Shown piece after piece: positions 1-11,565 of a stretch of 64,000 bases of DNA; position 1 is the first letter of the stretch, and each line of letters opens with the position of its first letter. The notes beneath the pieces were generated by a model that saw only the letters and a list, made by a program, of their open reading frames with translations, did not search any database and had not been told where the DNA came from. Source of the stretch: Pinus tabuliformis (taxonomy: Eukaryota; Streptophyta; Pinopsida; Pinales; Pinaceae). The translations under genes and the position numbers were made by a program. The DNA lies in the NCBI GenBank assembly GCA_031772625.1, contig CM062811.1:642954820-643018819 (forward strand). The letters run 5' to 3'.

Positions 1-1307
1 CAAAAAATTGAAAATCACCAATAAGGTTTCTCTAGTGAAAGACTAAATTCTAACGAGTTCTGCTTCAAATGATGCCACAAAATAAGCTTTAGAAGTGGCC
101 TAAAACCTGCACCGAATTTTAATTATGCTCATGAAATAACGCTTCAGAACTGGCCATAGACTGATCATGGAATGACCTTTAAGGTCGAATCTTAAATAAA
201 TCAGCTGAATAGGCCTCAAATGAATGAGTGATAGACCTAAAAATTCCACAAAAAACCTGATTTAAGCCTTGAAAATCAACCAAAAGGAGTGTCAAATTTA
301 GGACTCATTAGTGAATTGTCTTGTGCGAATGGATGTCTCATCCTGCCATAGGAATCTCTGTAAAGAAGCCCAAATTCTGGTCTTAGATTGTCTTCTTTGA
401 AGACCAAACCTTGCAAGAAAAGAGGGCCGAATATAGCTATTGGGGCTTGCGCATATAACCTCAGAAGGAGTCCATATATGGGCTAATGAAAGGGTTGGAA
501 AAAAACTTAGAACATACCTATAATACCTCAAAGAAGCCCATGAAAACCAAGAGCCAAAACAAAAACTTAAACCCAAAAACCCTTCTTCAAATTCGACCCA
601 CTGCTTCAGTTAATTAGGACTACTCAAAGCCACATATTTCAGAGACTAATCATAGATATTAGCATGTCATTATTTTTTCATTGCATTTGAGGAGGAAATG
701 ATCCATTTTTTATAGTGACCATGGAGGGGGTCGACATGCCCAATAGGAGAGGGAGATGACCTATAAAAAATCAAATTGAATTTTCAGAAATTAATATTTT
801 TGGAGCCAAAATTTTAGTCTCCTTTGAGGCTGACTTGAACTTCAAGTATCTTATAATTGGCAATACTTCTACATAAACCAAATTGGGCTAATATAGTCGA
901 CATGTAATGAGTTAATTGGCCCATTATCATGTAATTGAATATTCTTGAGAATAAATGCTACTTAATTAATCAATCAACAAGTTGTCCTTAACATCTTGCT
1001 TTGGGGATCTTGAACAATTTTTAGGGCTTCAACTTTGACGAAGCATATCTTCTTAATCGTGAGGAGTTATGGAGCGTGCCACCCACCATCAAAATTAGCA
1101 TGGCGAGGATAACATGATGGCAATGGGAATGCAAGCACATTCATTGTTCATTGTCCTTAAATTTTTCAACAAGTATGGGGCATCTAGGGCTTTCATTCCT
1201 CTTTTCTAGGGCTTCTTGTCATTTGGAGCTTCCAACCAATGCAAACTGGAAAAATATTAAGAGCATTCAAGGACTGACATTAGAACCAATGAAAACACCA
1301 TTCAACA
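1..1307. other. No recognisable gene; AT-rich repeat-like DNA
   Basis: I find no convincing coding sequence here. Short open frames, such as a 92-codon one on the minus strand near 298-576, lack family motifs. The stretch ends in TTCAACA at 1301-1307, directly before the complement of a polypurine tract. The 3' LTR of the minus-strand Copia relic to the right would therefore be expected to end here. By eye I could not match this stretch to the other LTR of that relic (3339-3507 plus 23992-24519), so its identity stays open. Confidence 0.5.
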
Positions 1308-1330
1308 ATCCCCCCCTTTTTCATTGATGG
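1308..1330 (-). other. Polypurine tract of Copia A
   Basis: On the minus strand an A-run followed by a G-run lies immediately before TGTTG. This is the standard arrangement of a polypurine tract next to a 3' LTR. Further G-rich runs on the same strand near 1335-1440 resemble the multiple polypurine tracts described for Sireviruses. Confidence 0.5.
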
Positions 1331-1771
1331 AAACACACATACTCCCCCTGTGATTTATGCTAACCCCGACTCTATGCTCCATTCTTCCATTCTTGATTTC
1401 TCCCCCCCTTTGACATCAATGGCAAAGGGTTACTCCCCCCGATGAAATATCTTCCTTTGACTTCTTGCAATATACATTTCTTCCTTTGACTTATTTTCTC
1501 CCCCTGACATGCTAAGCCTCTCACGACTTGCCACAACTGATTTTACCTACCCATATTACTAAGTACTCCTCTGACAACTTCTTCACATCTACCATCTGTC
1601 AAACAAATTTACAGCCACTGCTACATTGACTCCCCTCTTCAACTTTAGAATAGTGTGTGAACCAACTCTGCATCCAGATCAACCTGATCCTCAACACCTT
1701 CCATTGTAGATTCATCATGATCTTGCGACTTCACAAATTCTGAGAGCATGACTATTGAGACTTTTTCATTT

Positions 1772-3270
1772 TCATGATCTTATTGTTTTTTTTCTTCTCC
1801 AAATATTCTTGTATCTGATACTAGAATCATTCTTCATGGAATATTCCATCATGTATCTACAATCACGAGCTATATGCCCATAATTATGGCATTTGAAGCA
1901 TTCTACATGATACATGAATGATGAAGCAACTGGCATATACTTTATGTTGACGAATCCATTTGAATATATGTCTTGTGTTCTGAAAACCTTGCTTCTAGGG
2001 TTTTGATAATGTCTTTGATAATCATCCATATCATAAGCTTTGCAATCCCTAACCTTATGTCCAAAGTTAGTACATACAAAATAATAACCATTAGACATGA
2101 CAAGGTACTTGGATAGAAAGGCTTGCCTTGATGATCTCTTGAATAAATTCTTTCTTGGAGGAGGATTAATCCTTTGTTGTTCTTTTTCATTGATTACCTC
2201 AACATGACTTCTTGGAGTAACATCACTTTCCATCTTGTTTTTTCCTTCACTTCGATTTGACTTTTGAGAGATCTTGCTATCAGGCTTCTCGTCAATCTTG
2301 CTTTGTGGGGGCTTGGAGCTTTTTCCTTCACTGCATGGAGCTTTACCTTCTTATTTTCCCTTCATCTTCAACTGGGCAATGACATTATTCTTCCTTTTGT
2401 CATCCAACAATTTCTCCTTCTGCAATTTCCTAAGATTGTCTATTCGCGTCAACTTCTCTTTTCTTTTGAGTAATATCTTCTTGAAATTGACTTTTCAAGA
2501 CTTTTATTCTTTCCTCTACCTCCTCTACTTGTAGTTTTAGAAGGGTGACTTTTTTTGTTGCTTTGTTAAACTATTTCATTTGTTTCTTCTGCGTTTCACT
2601 TTCCTTTCTGAGCCCGTTAGTTTCTTCTAGAGATGTATCTAGTTCCTTTTTCTTTGGCCCAACTTCTGCTTTGTACTCCTAAACAAATTCATCTAATTTC
2701 CTTGTCAAGTTTTTCTCTTTCTTTTTAACTTCTTGCATTTGAAGTCTTAGAAGGGAAACTTCTTCTTTCGAGTGTCTAATTTTGCTTCCCTATTTTGTGA
2801 GGATCACATAAGGCGTTGATCAATTCTCCCTCCATTTCATCTATTGCTTCTTTGTCTTCATCTACTTTGTCTTAATCACAATCATCAACAACATTTTCAT
2901 CTTGCCCTGCATGCTTCTTTGAGTAGAGATCATGGAGCTTCTTCCAAAGACTTTTGGTTGATGATAATTGATCAACTTTCGCTTTTACAGAGTTTGGTAA
3001 AGCTCTTAGAATGACATTTATTTCTTTTGTATTGTACCTTATAGATTCATCGGTAGATGTGTCTCCAAAAACAATAGAGCTCCATACATCACATCCATGA
3101 GGTTTCAAATAGACTTCCATTTTGGATTCCCATATTTCATATTTGGCTTCATCGAACTCAAGAGATGGACCAAATTGATTTTCTTCATTAGCTGTAATAG
3201 ATTTTGAGTCTACTGTAGTACCAGAGACTTCCTTCGATCGTTTGGATGTGTGTTTCTTTGACTTTCCCAT
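1772..3270 (-). pseudogene. Copia A gag relic (capsid-like, coiled coil, zinc knuckles)
   Basis: The start near 3270 (MGKSKKHTSKRSKE) leads into a Copia-type Gag domain with the usual W-x3-M-x-VYL and LPNSVKAKVDQL-like segments, found at about residues 30-125. A coiled-coil middle part follows. A terminal part at 2233-1772 has one canonical CCHC knuckle (CFKCHNYGHIARDC) and a second, imperfect one (CTNFGHKVRDC). Gag would package element RNA into particles. It is a fossil, broken in several places. The placement beside the primer binding site and the order of domains support the family call. A match to a named Sirevirus is my inference. Confidence 0.65.
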
Positions 3271-3321
3271 CTCTACACTTTTGAGATCTACCTTTCAGCT
3301 ATTAGGCTGCAACTGAAGGAA

Positions 3322-3338
3322 CCTGCTCTGATTCCAAT
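3322..3338 (-). other. Primer binding site of Copia A
   Basis: On the minus strand, TTGGAATCAGAGCAGG directly follows the LTR end CAACA. It is one base off the usual initiator-tRNA-Met complement TGGTATCAGAGC seen in most plant Copia elements. Confidence 0.65.
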
Positions 3339-3507
3339 TGTTGGAAATTCCGAAGGGGGGTGAATCAATATTTCTCTTCAATCAATTATTTTTAACTCAA
3401 AGAGCATTAAATATTATTAAATTAGATTAAAACATAAAACAACACCATTCAACAATGCACGATATCAAGACAATACACAAGATATTTTTAGTTGCAAACC
3501 CTTCCAG
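3339..3507 (-). repeat. Copia A LTR, first part (split by Copia B)
   Basis: On the plus strand this begins TGTTGGAAATTCC next to the primer binding site and runs into the left boundary of Copia B. The remainder of the LTR resumes at 23992. Confidence 0.6.
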
Positions 3508-4399
3508 TGTTGAAATATGGCAACAAGAATATTCCAATTTAATTTGTCCTTGAATTAAATTGTGAATTAAAATCGAATTTATTCTTAACAGCTACTTGGA
3601 AATAATTAATTTATTTATTTTAAATTAATTAGTTGGAGAAATTCAAGTTAGAAGTCTTTCTGAAATCATGCAAGAGTTCTCTTAAATTAAGGAGATAAGA
3701 TTGAGTTATATTTGAGTTGTAATTAGTTAACTCAGTTTATTGAGTTAAGTCCAGTTAAATTAGTTCCAAACTGTTTGAGGAACTAATAGTGAGTTAACAG
3801 TCAGTTGATGCATTAATGCACTCAACTAGTGCTACTCTAATTAACTAAAGATTCCCTCATCAGAAACTCATGCATGTCTATTCTGATAAAGACCCAGTTG
3901 AGATTAATGTTCAAGGACAGTGTACTATCAGTTGCATGTGTTTTCTCATGGAGAAAACTCATGCATGTAGTCAAGGATTCATCCTTGAGGATTGCGCAGT
4001 TTTGAAGGCTTGGTTTTCCACTTGGTAGTAGGATAATCATCCACAAGCAACAACGCAAGGAAATAGGAGCTTGGAGGGCAGAGAGGAAGGCTAGAGAGAA
4101 GCCAAGACTGCCTGTGAACATCTGTGAGGATTGTACTGAGAGCTGGCTAGCTATGAGAGCTAGGCTTTGTATAATTCCTATGTATTTCCACCATGTATGA
4201 TAATACAATAGAGTGGGGTTTTTAGCTAAGGCTTTCCCCAAAGTATTTTCATGTGTATTGTGCCATTGATTCTTCTTCTTCTGGTTATATTATTCAGCTC
4301 GATCTTTAAGCTTCCACAAATTGATAGTAGAAGTAGGTTATAGTATTCTAATTTGATTTATATTGCATTATCGGATTAACTTATCACAAATTTTCTACA
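3508..4399 (+). repeat. Copia B 5' LTR
   Basis: The 892-bp TG..CA repeat is followed at once by TGGTATTAGAG, the primer binding site. It aligns end to end with 23091-23986, including the shared AT-rich beginning and the shared TCTTCTTCTGG stretch near the 3' part. Confidence 0.85.
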
Positions 4400-4418
4400 T
4401 GGTATTAGAGTTGTGAAC
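4400..4418 (+). other. Primer binding site of Copia B
   Basis: TGGTATTAGAGTTGTGAAC directly follows the LTR. This is the initiator-tRNA-Met type used by plant Copia elements, with one change in the core. Confidence 0.65.
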
Positions 4419-4444
4419 AATATACTGAGAAGAGAATTCGAAGT

Positions 4445-5072
4445 TTGAAGTTCGGGGTTGCAGGTGCAAATCGAATTCATATCATACTTCAAGGTTGGCT
4501 AATGGCATTTTATGGCTTGAGACTCGATTATGCCTTGGAAGGTAGCTCGAATTACATAGCATGGAAAGATAGAATGGAGGTTGTATTAGAAGACAATGGC
4601 TTGAAGGAATTCATTGATCAAGAATCCCAAAGCTAGTTTCAACTAATGCACAAGAGTTGGCTGAGTGGAAGAAGTGTGTGGTGAAGGCGAGATGGATCAT
4701 CCTTGAGGAAGTTCAAGACCATATTGTCTCGAGTCTCCATGGGAAGGATACTCCATTTTCAATGTGGAAGACATTGAAGGACATTTACCAGAACAATAGC
4801 GACCAGAGGAAATTGGTGCTCAAGGATAAGCTTCGAAGAATCAAGATGGAGAAGGGCGATACTATTTCCACATATCTGAACAAGCTCACCACCTGCAGAG
4901 ATGAGCTTGGCAGTTTGGGAATAACTACTTCCGATGATGATATGGTGAGCCTCGCTCTCCATGGCCTTCCAAAGAGTTAGAATAGCTACTAGGACTCTGT
5001 GAATGGAAGGGAGAAACTACCGGATTGGGAACGACTGTGGTCAGATCTTATGCAGGAGGAGATCAGGAGGAG
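4445..5072 (+). pseudogene. Copia B gag relic, first part
   Basis: The sequence codes for a Copia Gag domain: an N-terminal segment with NYIAWKDRMEVVLED, then W-KTLKDIY and a KLTTCRDELGSLGI-like region typical of the UBN2 Gag family. The reading runs into the LINE insertion, and the remainder of gag, with its zinc knuckle, lies after 18678. It is a fossil with breaks. Gag would form the particle shell of the element. Confidence 0.7.
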
Positions 5073-5090
5073 CACACGAGATGGTTCTTC
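5073..5090 (-). repeat. Target-site duplication of the LINE, left copy
   Basis: The 18-bp CACACGAGATGGTTCTTC is repeated with one mismatch at 18661-18678 (CACACAAGATGGTTCTTC). Long, variable duplications like this are the signature of LINE target-primed insertion. Confidence 0.9.
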
Positions 5091-5099
5091 TTTTTTTTT
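5091..5099 (-). other. LINE poly(A) tail
   Basis: A nine-base T-run on the plus strand (A-run on the minus strand) sits between the left TSD and the LINE 3' UTR (about 5100-5196). It marks the 3' end of the reverse-transcribed RNA. Confidence 0.8.
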
Positions 5100-5196
5100 G
5101 CTGAAGCAAGAGACGTTCCTTCTATATCATTAAGCCAAAAATATTTTACATAGTTTACAACCGTCCACCAGGCACTGTGGACTCAGAAAAAGAGTG

Positions 5197-5934
5197 CTAA
5201 CCGCCTAAGGCATGTTCCCCCAACCCAATACATATAACCTTCGAAACCTTTGGAATACAAACCATGTTTGTGCTGAAAGAATGGCCGGACTTTTGAGAAT
5301 CCATGCGATTACCCGTGCCATCGCTCACCAGACCTGCCTCTTTAATCGTGACCATCCATTCCACTTTCTCAATCCGACGGTGGAGGAGGATATCGCTCCG
5401 AGAAGGCGCACAGTGCTTAACCCCCCGGCCCCACCAAACTGCACGATCATTCCTTATCATTGATCCATACCTCGAAATCCAACGGATGAGAGAGATATCG
5501 CGCGGTTCCAGGGTACCGAACTTTAGTGTGCGATGAGGGCAGTTTACAATCCCGGCCCCCCGCCACATGTCAGACGCTATATGGGATCGCTCCCAAATCG
5601 CAAAAACCACTTCCTGCTTGAGAGGGGAGCGATCAATCAAATACCACTCGGTAAGCGGTTTTGTCTCCTGAAGAGGGGAATAAGGTGTAATACAGCTGCC
5701 GGAAAAGACCGGATTCCCGTCCTTCGCCTTCTTGCCCATATTCCTGAACCCGAAACCAAAATTAGTGTTGATTCTTCCCTCTGGGCGGCCACCCACTAAA
5801 CTGAGAAACCCGTCCACCAAACACCAGAGATTTTTGAAGTTGAAATTACCTGTGCTGCTGAGGCCGACCGAGGCCTGCCTCTCACCAAAGACCTGTCTGA
5901 CCAAAATTAGTGAAACATATAGAGAAAAAATCAT
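5197..5934 (-). CDS. Possible LINE ORF3, 245 codons, unknown function
   Basis: This frame starts at the ATG that overlaps the ORF2 stop codon (ATGA at 5931-5934). It then stays open for 245 codons to a stop about 100 bp before the poly(A) tail. The product starts MIFSLYVSLILV, which could be a short hydrophobic segment. The rest is basic and Gly/Trp-containing, with no motif I recognise and no zinc knuckle. An overlapping stop/start is the arrangement used for termination-reinitiation, which is known in some non-LTR elements. Unlike ORF1 and ORF2, this frame carries no internal TAG. The opposite strand is also largely open here, so GC-rich composition alone could explain the length. I do not know a plant L1 with a third frame, and I treat this as a candidate only. 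Confidence 0.4.
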   Translation of the reverse strand: MIFSLYVSLILVRQVFGERQASVGLSSTGNFNFKNLWCLVDGFLSLVGGRPEGRINTNFGFGFRNMGKKAKDGNPVFSGSCITPYSPLQETKPLTEWYLIDRSPLKQEVVFAIWERSHIASDMWRGAGIVNCPHRTLKFGTLEPRDISLIRWISRYGSMIRNDRAVWWGRGVKHCAPSRSDILLHRRIEKVEWMVTIKEAGLVSDGTGNRMDSQKSGHSFSTNMVCIPKVSKVICIGLGEHALGG

Positions 5935-8900
5935 GGAGACCTTACTTCTGTTGCTTTGTTTCGATACACTTCTCTATCGTCTTCTGCTTGGTTGTGGCAA
6001 AGTATTTTAAGACTGTCGTGAGGCACTACTTGCCACCCCATTGAAACTCTGTGTTCATTACAGTTCACACCTTGGTTTTCCAGTATATCCGCCAGTTTGT
6101 TGGCCTTTCTACGTACGTGGTTGAATCTTACCATGCATAGTCCTTGAAGGTGACCCTGAATTCTTTGGAAAACCTGGATTAATCTCCAGTGATTTGAGAC
6201 TTTCTCCAGCCCTATTCCACAACTGATTCTCTTGACCGAGTTAATGACTAACTTAGAGTCAGCTTCTATAATCACATTTAGGCAGTTGTCCTGCTTTAGA
6301 AATTCTAAACATTGCTCCAAAGCCATTAATTCCGCCATGTTGTTGGTGGCTTTTCCTAAATGACAGTGGAAGAGGAAGAGAATGCTCCCATCTTCATCTT
6401 GTAGAACCCCTCCAAAACCCGCAGTTCCCGGGTTGCCTTTTGAAGCTCCATCTATGTTGTATTTCAAAAAACCTTTCGGGGGAGGATGCCAGAACTCCTT
6501 TTCAGTTTCCTTTAGGATAACTTTCCTGTCCAAGCCTTGTGGAATGAGCCCTTGCATGCCCAACTGCCTGAGAATTCTCTTTTCAGCCTCTGAGGGAGGA
6601 TTATTGGGGAGATTCCTCACTGTGGTGCCAACCGTCTCCTTAAGCTGTTTTAAGATCTGCTCAAACAGGCGAAGAGAGGGATTCTTTTCATTTTTGAAGA
6701 TTCTCTTGTTCCTTTCTTTCCAGACATTCCATATAATGAAGCTTGGCATAAGAGCCCAAGCAGAGTTAAGAACTTCATTATCTGAAAAATTTCTTCTCCA
6801 ACTGCTTAGGGTGTTAATGATACTCTCTTTGTCCCTGTCAGTCTTTTGGAAAATGGTGGCAAATGTATCCCATAACCTGGATGTGAAAGTGTAGCTATTG
6901 AGAAGATGTTCCATTGTCTCCTCTTGGGTTTCATAGAGCTGGCATCTGGAAGGCCCTAGAATACCCCTTTTCCAGATATTGTCCCAAGTCAAGATTTTCT
7001 TGTGATGCACCAGCCACATGAAGAGTTTGATCTTCATCCATCCATGGTGTCTCCATAGGTTCTGCCAGATTCTGTCCGGAGCATGGGACTCCAGCTCAAG
7101 GAGAATACCTTTAGCCTCCTTAATATTAAAGATGCCTTCTTTATTGTTGCCCCATCTTAGTTGGTCCTGCCCCCCAGTTACTAAAATCATCCTTTGTTCC
7201 AATATTCTCATGAGAGCCTCTGCTTTTGTTATCAGGGGTCTATCATCCCTGCAATCTATGTTTCTCCAAGTTCTCCATTTTCTTGAATTGTTAGTGTGAT
7301 CCCAAAAATCTTTTACCTTTATTAATCCTTGGGTATCTATCTCATGCTTAAGGCCCAAAAAGTCCTCTTTTAATAGTGTTGGTTCTTGTTGCCATTTATC
7401 CTCCCAGAATAGTGCTAGATCACCCTCTCTGATTTCCCAAAAATTGTTTCTTTGTACTAAGCCTCTGTTCTCCCAGGCCTTGTTCTAGATGGATGAGCCC
7501 CTTATATTTCTAGACATCCTTATGAGATCAGTATGTTGCCAAGAGCTGGCATATTTTTCTTTCCAAATACTTGCCCATTGAGCCTTTGGATCTTTAACCC
7601 AACACCACCATAGTTTGGCCCCTAGAACGTTGCTAAGAATCTCCTGATCATCCAAGCCTAGGCCCCCTAGGTTCTTGGGTTTACAGATCTTTTCCCAAGA
7701 GACTAAGGCCCATTTCTTTCTTGTCTCCTCCTTGCCCCAGAGAAAGTCTCTTTGGATGTTTTTGAATTGCTGCAAAACTCCTTTTGGAGCTGGGAGAGCT
7801 GATAGCATGAAAACTAGGATTGATTGGAGCACCGTCTTTGTTAGCACCAATCTACCAGCCAGATTTAAAGATCTGATGGTCCATTTCCTGACTTTATCCT
7901 GCATCTTATTGATCAACGGTTCCCAAATGCTCTTATGCAAAGGTTTTGCAGTTAGAGGCACTCCCAAATACTTAGAAGGGAGGGAATCCCTTTGAAAGCC
8001 AAGAATTCTGGAGATGTTTCTCTGAATAGCAATATTGGTATTAAAGAAAAATATTTTTGATTTGGAAAGATTAACTTCCATACCTGTAGCCATGGCAAAG
8101 TCATTCAGTATTTGTTTGTACGCTAAAGCCTCCTTGACTGTGGGGATACCTTGTAACAAGGTGTCATCTACAAATTGTTGATGAGTCAATACCTGTCCAT
8201 TCTCCGTTAGTTGAAGGCCCTAGATTTTACCTGTTACTCTAGCATGCTTGATAGATCGACCAAGTCCTTCCATCATGAGGATGAAGAGAAAGGGAGAGAG
8301 TGGATCTCCCTGTCTGAGGCCTCTTGAAGGAAGAAAAATCTCAGAGGGAGAGCCATTAACCAGAATTGAAAAGCTAGATGAAGTCACGAGGGCCATGACC
8401 CATCTGACCCAGTTATGATCAAAACCGAACACAATAAGCACTTTCTTGATGTAGGTCCAGTTCACTTTGTCATATGCTTTGGCTATGTCTAGTTGCATGA
8501 TCATTCCAGCTTTCCTCTTGCTAGTTAATGAGTGAACCACCTCATGAGCTTGAATGATGTTATCTAGAATCTGTTTGCCTTCTACATAACTGGATTGTTC
8601 CCCCGATACTAGAGTAGGAAGTAGAGGTTTGAGTTTGTTGGCCACTACCTTGGATATTATCTTGTAGACCACATTGCATAAAGCAATGGGTCTATACCTT
8701 TCTAGTGTTTGAGCATTGTCCTGTTTAGGTATCAAGGAGATGAAGGAGGTATTGAGCACCTTCAAAATAGTTTTGTTCAACCTGGAATCCTCCACAACAC
8801 TCAAAATATCCTGTTTTACAATATTCCAGCAGGCTTTAAAGAAATCCACATTGAAGCCATCCAAGCCCGGTGCTTTGCCATTCTGCATATCTTTGAGGAC

Positions 8901-9612
8901 CTCACTAACCTCCTTTTCAGTCACTGGTCTGTTAAGGTTGAAATTGTCCTCTCTAGACACCAGCTTAGGAATATGTCTGGTCAAGTCCCTAATGTAATGT
9001 TCTCTTTCTGGGTTGTTTTCCTGAGCTATGCCTCGGAAGTGCTAAACCAACACAGCTTCTATGTCCTCATGGGATTGATGAATCTGCCCATCCTCATTCT
9101 TGATCGAAGAGATCCTGTTGTGAGCTCTGTTGGCCATGGTGGATCTGTGGAAAAATCTGGTATTGCGTTCTCCTTCTTTTAGCCATTGAACTCTGGACTT
9201 TTGTCTCCAAAATATTTCCTCTTGTTTACACAAGTTTTCCCAGTCTTGATGATGTTTCTCGACTTGATCACTTTTGTCTTTATCAAAGCCTTCCTTGATC
9301 ATGACTTGGTTGAGTTCCTGCATTTTATTTTCAACAGATTTCTTTCCAACAAAAATGTTTCCAAAATCATTCTTGTTCCAATCTTTAAGTCTCATCTTGA
9401 TGTGCTTTAATCTTTTGTGTAGAAGGAACATTCTTGTTCCCTAAATCTGCAAATCTTCTGCCCACCATTTTTCAATATTGCTCATGAATTCTGGGTGTGA
9501 AAGCCATATATTCTCAAATCTGAAAGGTCTATTCCAGGGGGTCCCTATGCCCTGAATCTCCATTTGAACTGGCCAGTGATCTAAGCCTCCAAGGGGAAGA
9601 ACCTATTAGGTT

Positions 9613-9626
9613 CCTATAGCAATAGG
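9613..9626 (+). other. 5'-terminal hairpin of copy 1
   Basis: CCTAT-AGCA-ATAGG forms a 5-bp stem ten bases from the unit's start. The other copy has CCTGT-TGCA-ACAGG at 33292-33279, so the stem is kept by a paired G-C to A-T change. Confidence 0.55.
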
Positions 9627-10839
9627 TGTCATATTTCATGATTGACATTTATAAGTTCTCTAATATGTTCATACCTTTTATTGGTTGCAAAGGTTTTCCA
9701 TATTGTCAAAAAATCAAAAAAATTAAAAAATGTAAAGAGGGTATGCCCTAAAAGAAAAATCAAAGGGCAAAAAGAATGAAATGGTCAAGAAAAATGAAAG
9801 AAATTAACCCCAATCAAAAAAGACCAGGAAAGTGTGCAAGCCCAAATGCCACTACTACTCCATTTTTGCAAATGATCTAATGGTATGCAGCTTGCTGATT
9901 CATGCCACCATTGATGAATGGCCAAACAACTTAATCTTGGTCAATTCATGTTTCAATTTACTTGTTTTAGAGATAGAGAATAAAGTCTGTCCAAACTGTT
10001 CAATATTGGCAGACAAGTAGATAGGTAGAGAAGCAAAGGAGCTCAACAGTTTAATCTGAGCCTTTGGAAGAAATAAGTGTAGATTTAGATAGGTTTATCA
10101 TGTAAAGAAAAGAAAAGCTGAAAAAGGTTTGCTAGTCCAAATGCACCCATAGAAAAAGAAGAAAAAATGTTAGGTACAATAGGATGGGTAGGCGGTTTGA
10201 TGTTGCAGAAGCATGCTTATGGTTATCATTGTCTTTCAAAGAGGTTCATCATATTCTTACCATAAGGGCCATGGCAACTGTTTGGTTACAAATCAAGTGA
10301 GGCATGACTAACTTCCCTTCATCCTTTCCCAAAATCATTTACTAATTTCCCCCAGGGGTATTAAGATCTGCTTAATATCCTCTAAACCACTTATCTCATT
10401 CCATTTCACAAATAGCCCAAGTGAAACTCTGTGTTTACTTCAGGCAAAGAAGCCACATTTCTTGTGTAAAATCCATTTTCTCTTTCCTCTCCCTTTTTGC
10501 CTAAGTGTTATAACATTATGCTTAGCGCTATCATTTACATTTCTTTCATATTAACCCTAATCTTACTATATAACTCCCATATATTAACCCAAATCCCGTA
10601 TTATGTATATATAATATCAAAAACCCCATGTATTAATATTCCCCACCCCGGTTTAAATATAAACCATATCGTTGTTTAAAGATTGGGAATTAATGGTTCA
10701 TCTGGAGCTCATTAACAACCCTCCGCATACAAACATTGGGATTTATTTAACCTTTGGTTAATTAAATAACCAAACCTGCAACCCGACCAATGAAATTAAC
10801 CCCGAAACCATTAAAAAACATTTGATTTAATAATCGGGC

Positions 10840-11160
10840 CCACGCATTAACCTTTCATCATCTCTGTATAGTGCCCACCGTCCGATCTGGGCCCGCTGAT
10901 CCAACGGCCCACCCGCGTATCGTGACCCCCCATTCGTCCGACAATTAAATCCCGGGGAGTTGGTGGTATTGCGCCCGTACCATGGACGTGTGTTGCCCTC
11001 CCGCACTGCTCGCTGCCCCTCCGCCCGAAACCACTTGAGCCCAAAAGCGGTGCGGGCAAAATAGCTTACCGCCCTCCCGCTGACCATCCGCTGACGTCAC
11101 CGACACGTCACCTCCGCTAAACGACAAAGTGTCCTGTCATGCTGACGTCATCCGACCAAA
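10840..11160 (+). promoter_or_regulatory. GC-rich region with ACGT (bZIP-type) motifs, copy 1
   Basis: A GC- and CpG-rich patch in otherwise AT-rich DNA lies about 400 bp before the gene. It contains CTGACGTCACC (11091-11101), CACGTCACC (11104-11112) and GCTGACGTCATCC (11141-11153). TGACGTCA is the classic palindromic bZIP/TGA-factor site. The same position in the second copy has even more such sites, so this is likely the promoter of the unit's gene. Confidence 0.55.
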
Positions 11161-11565
11161 AGCACCAAAAAGCCCCGCGAAGACCAAATTTTGTTAAAAA
11201 ACTCCGTAAAAGGTCATTTTCACTATTTTTTACTATGACTACTGCTGCATGCAAACTACGTCTAGCTGATTTCTCAAAGCGTCCAGTCTGCCACCCGACC
11301 AAGCAAAGTCCAACTTCCTGCTCCACAGCTCGCCAAGCCTGCCTGTCAAGTACCTGCAATTACACTGTGCACTTCTAAAAACAGGTATTTATCGCAATTC
11401 ATATCGCGAACCAGTAATTTTGTTTTGCCTCTGTAAATTGTACCCAAAAAGCCAAATTCAAGTAGAATTCAGTCTGTAGCTCTCAAACAAGCACCCCGGA
11501 ACTACTGTTTAGACCAATTTTCCCACAAAAACCCGACATCCTGTTTGAATACACAAGAACCAAAC

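Larger units (their letters stand above)
1308..3338 (-). mobile_element. Copia A: Sirevirus-like gag-only retroelement interior, fossil
   Basis: This is the interior of an LTR retroelement read on the minus strand. It has a tRNA-Met-type primer binding site at 3322-3338, a gag-like region at about 3270-1772, and a polypurine tract at 1308-1322. The whole interior is only about 2 kb and has no protease, integrase or reverse transcriptase, so it is either gag-only and non-autonomous or a heavily shortened copy. Between the Gag N-terminal part and the zinc knuckles, about 2240-2870 on the minus strand reads as a Lys/Glu-rich coiled coil, which is typical of Sirevirus Gag proteins. It is broken, with several breaks. 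Its right-hand LTR was split by Copia B. Confidence 0.65.

Noticed and set aside
298-576. 92-codon open frame on the minus strand
   Set aside because: Short, without motif or homologous block, in AT-rich repeat DNA. Chance is the simpler explanation.
1-1307. 3' LTR of Copia A
   Set aside because: The position next to a polypurine tract is right, but I could not align it by eye with the other LTR, so I did not call it.
4400-4418. tRNA gene signal at primer binding sites
   Set aside because: Only the short complement of a tRNA 3' end is present, with no A/B boxes or cloverleaf. They are primer binding sites.
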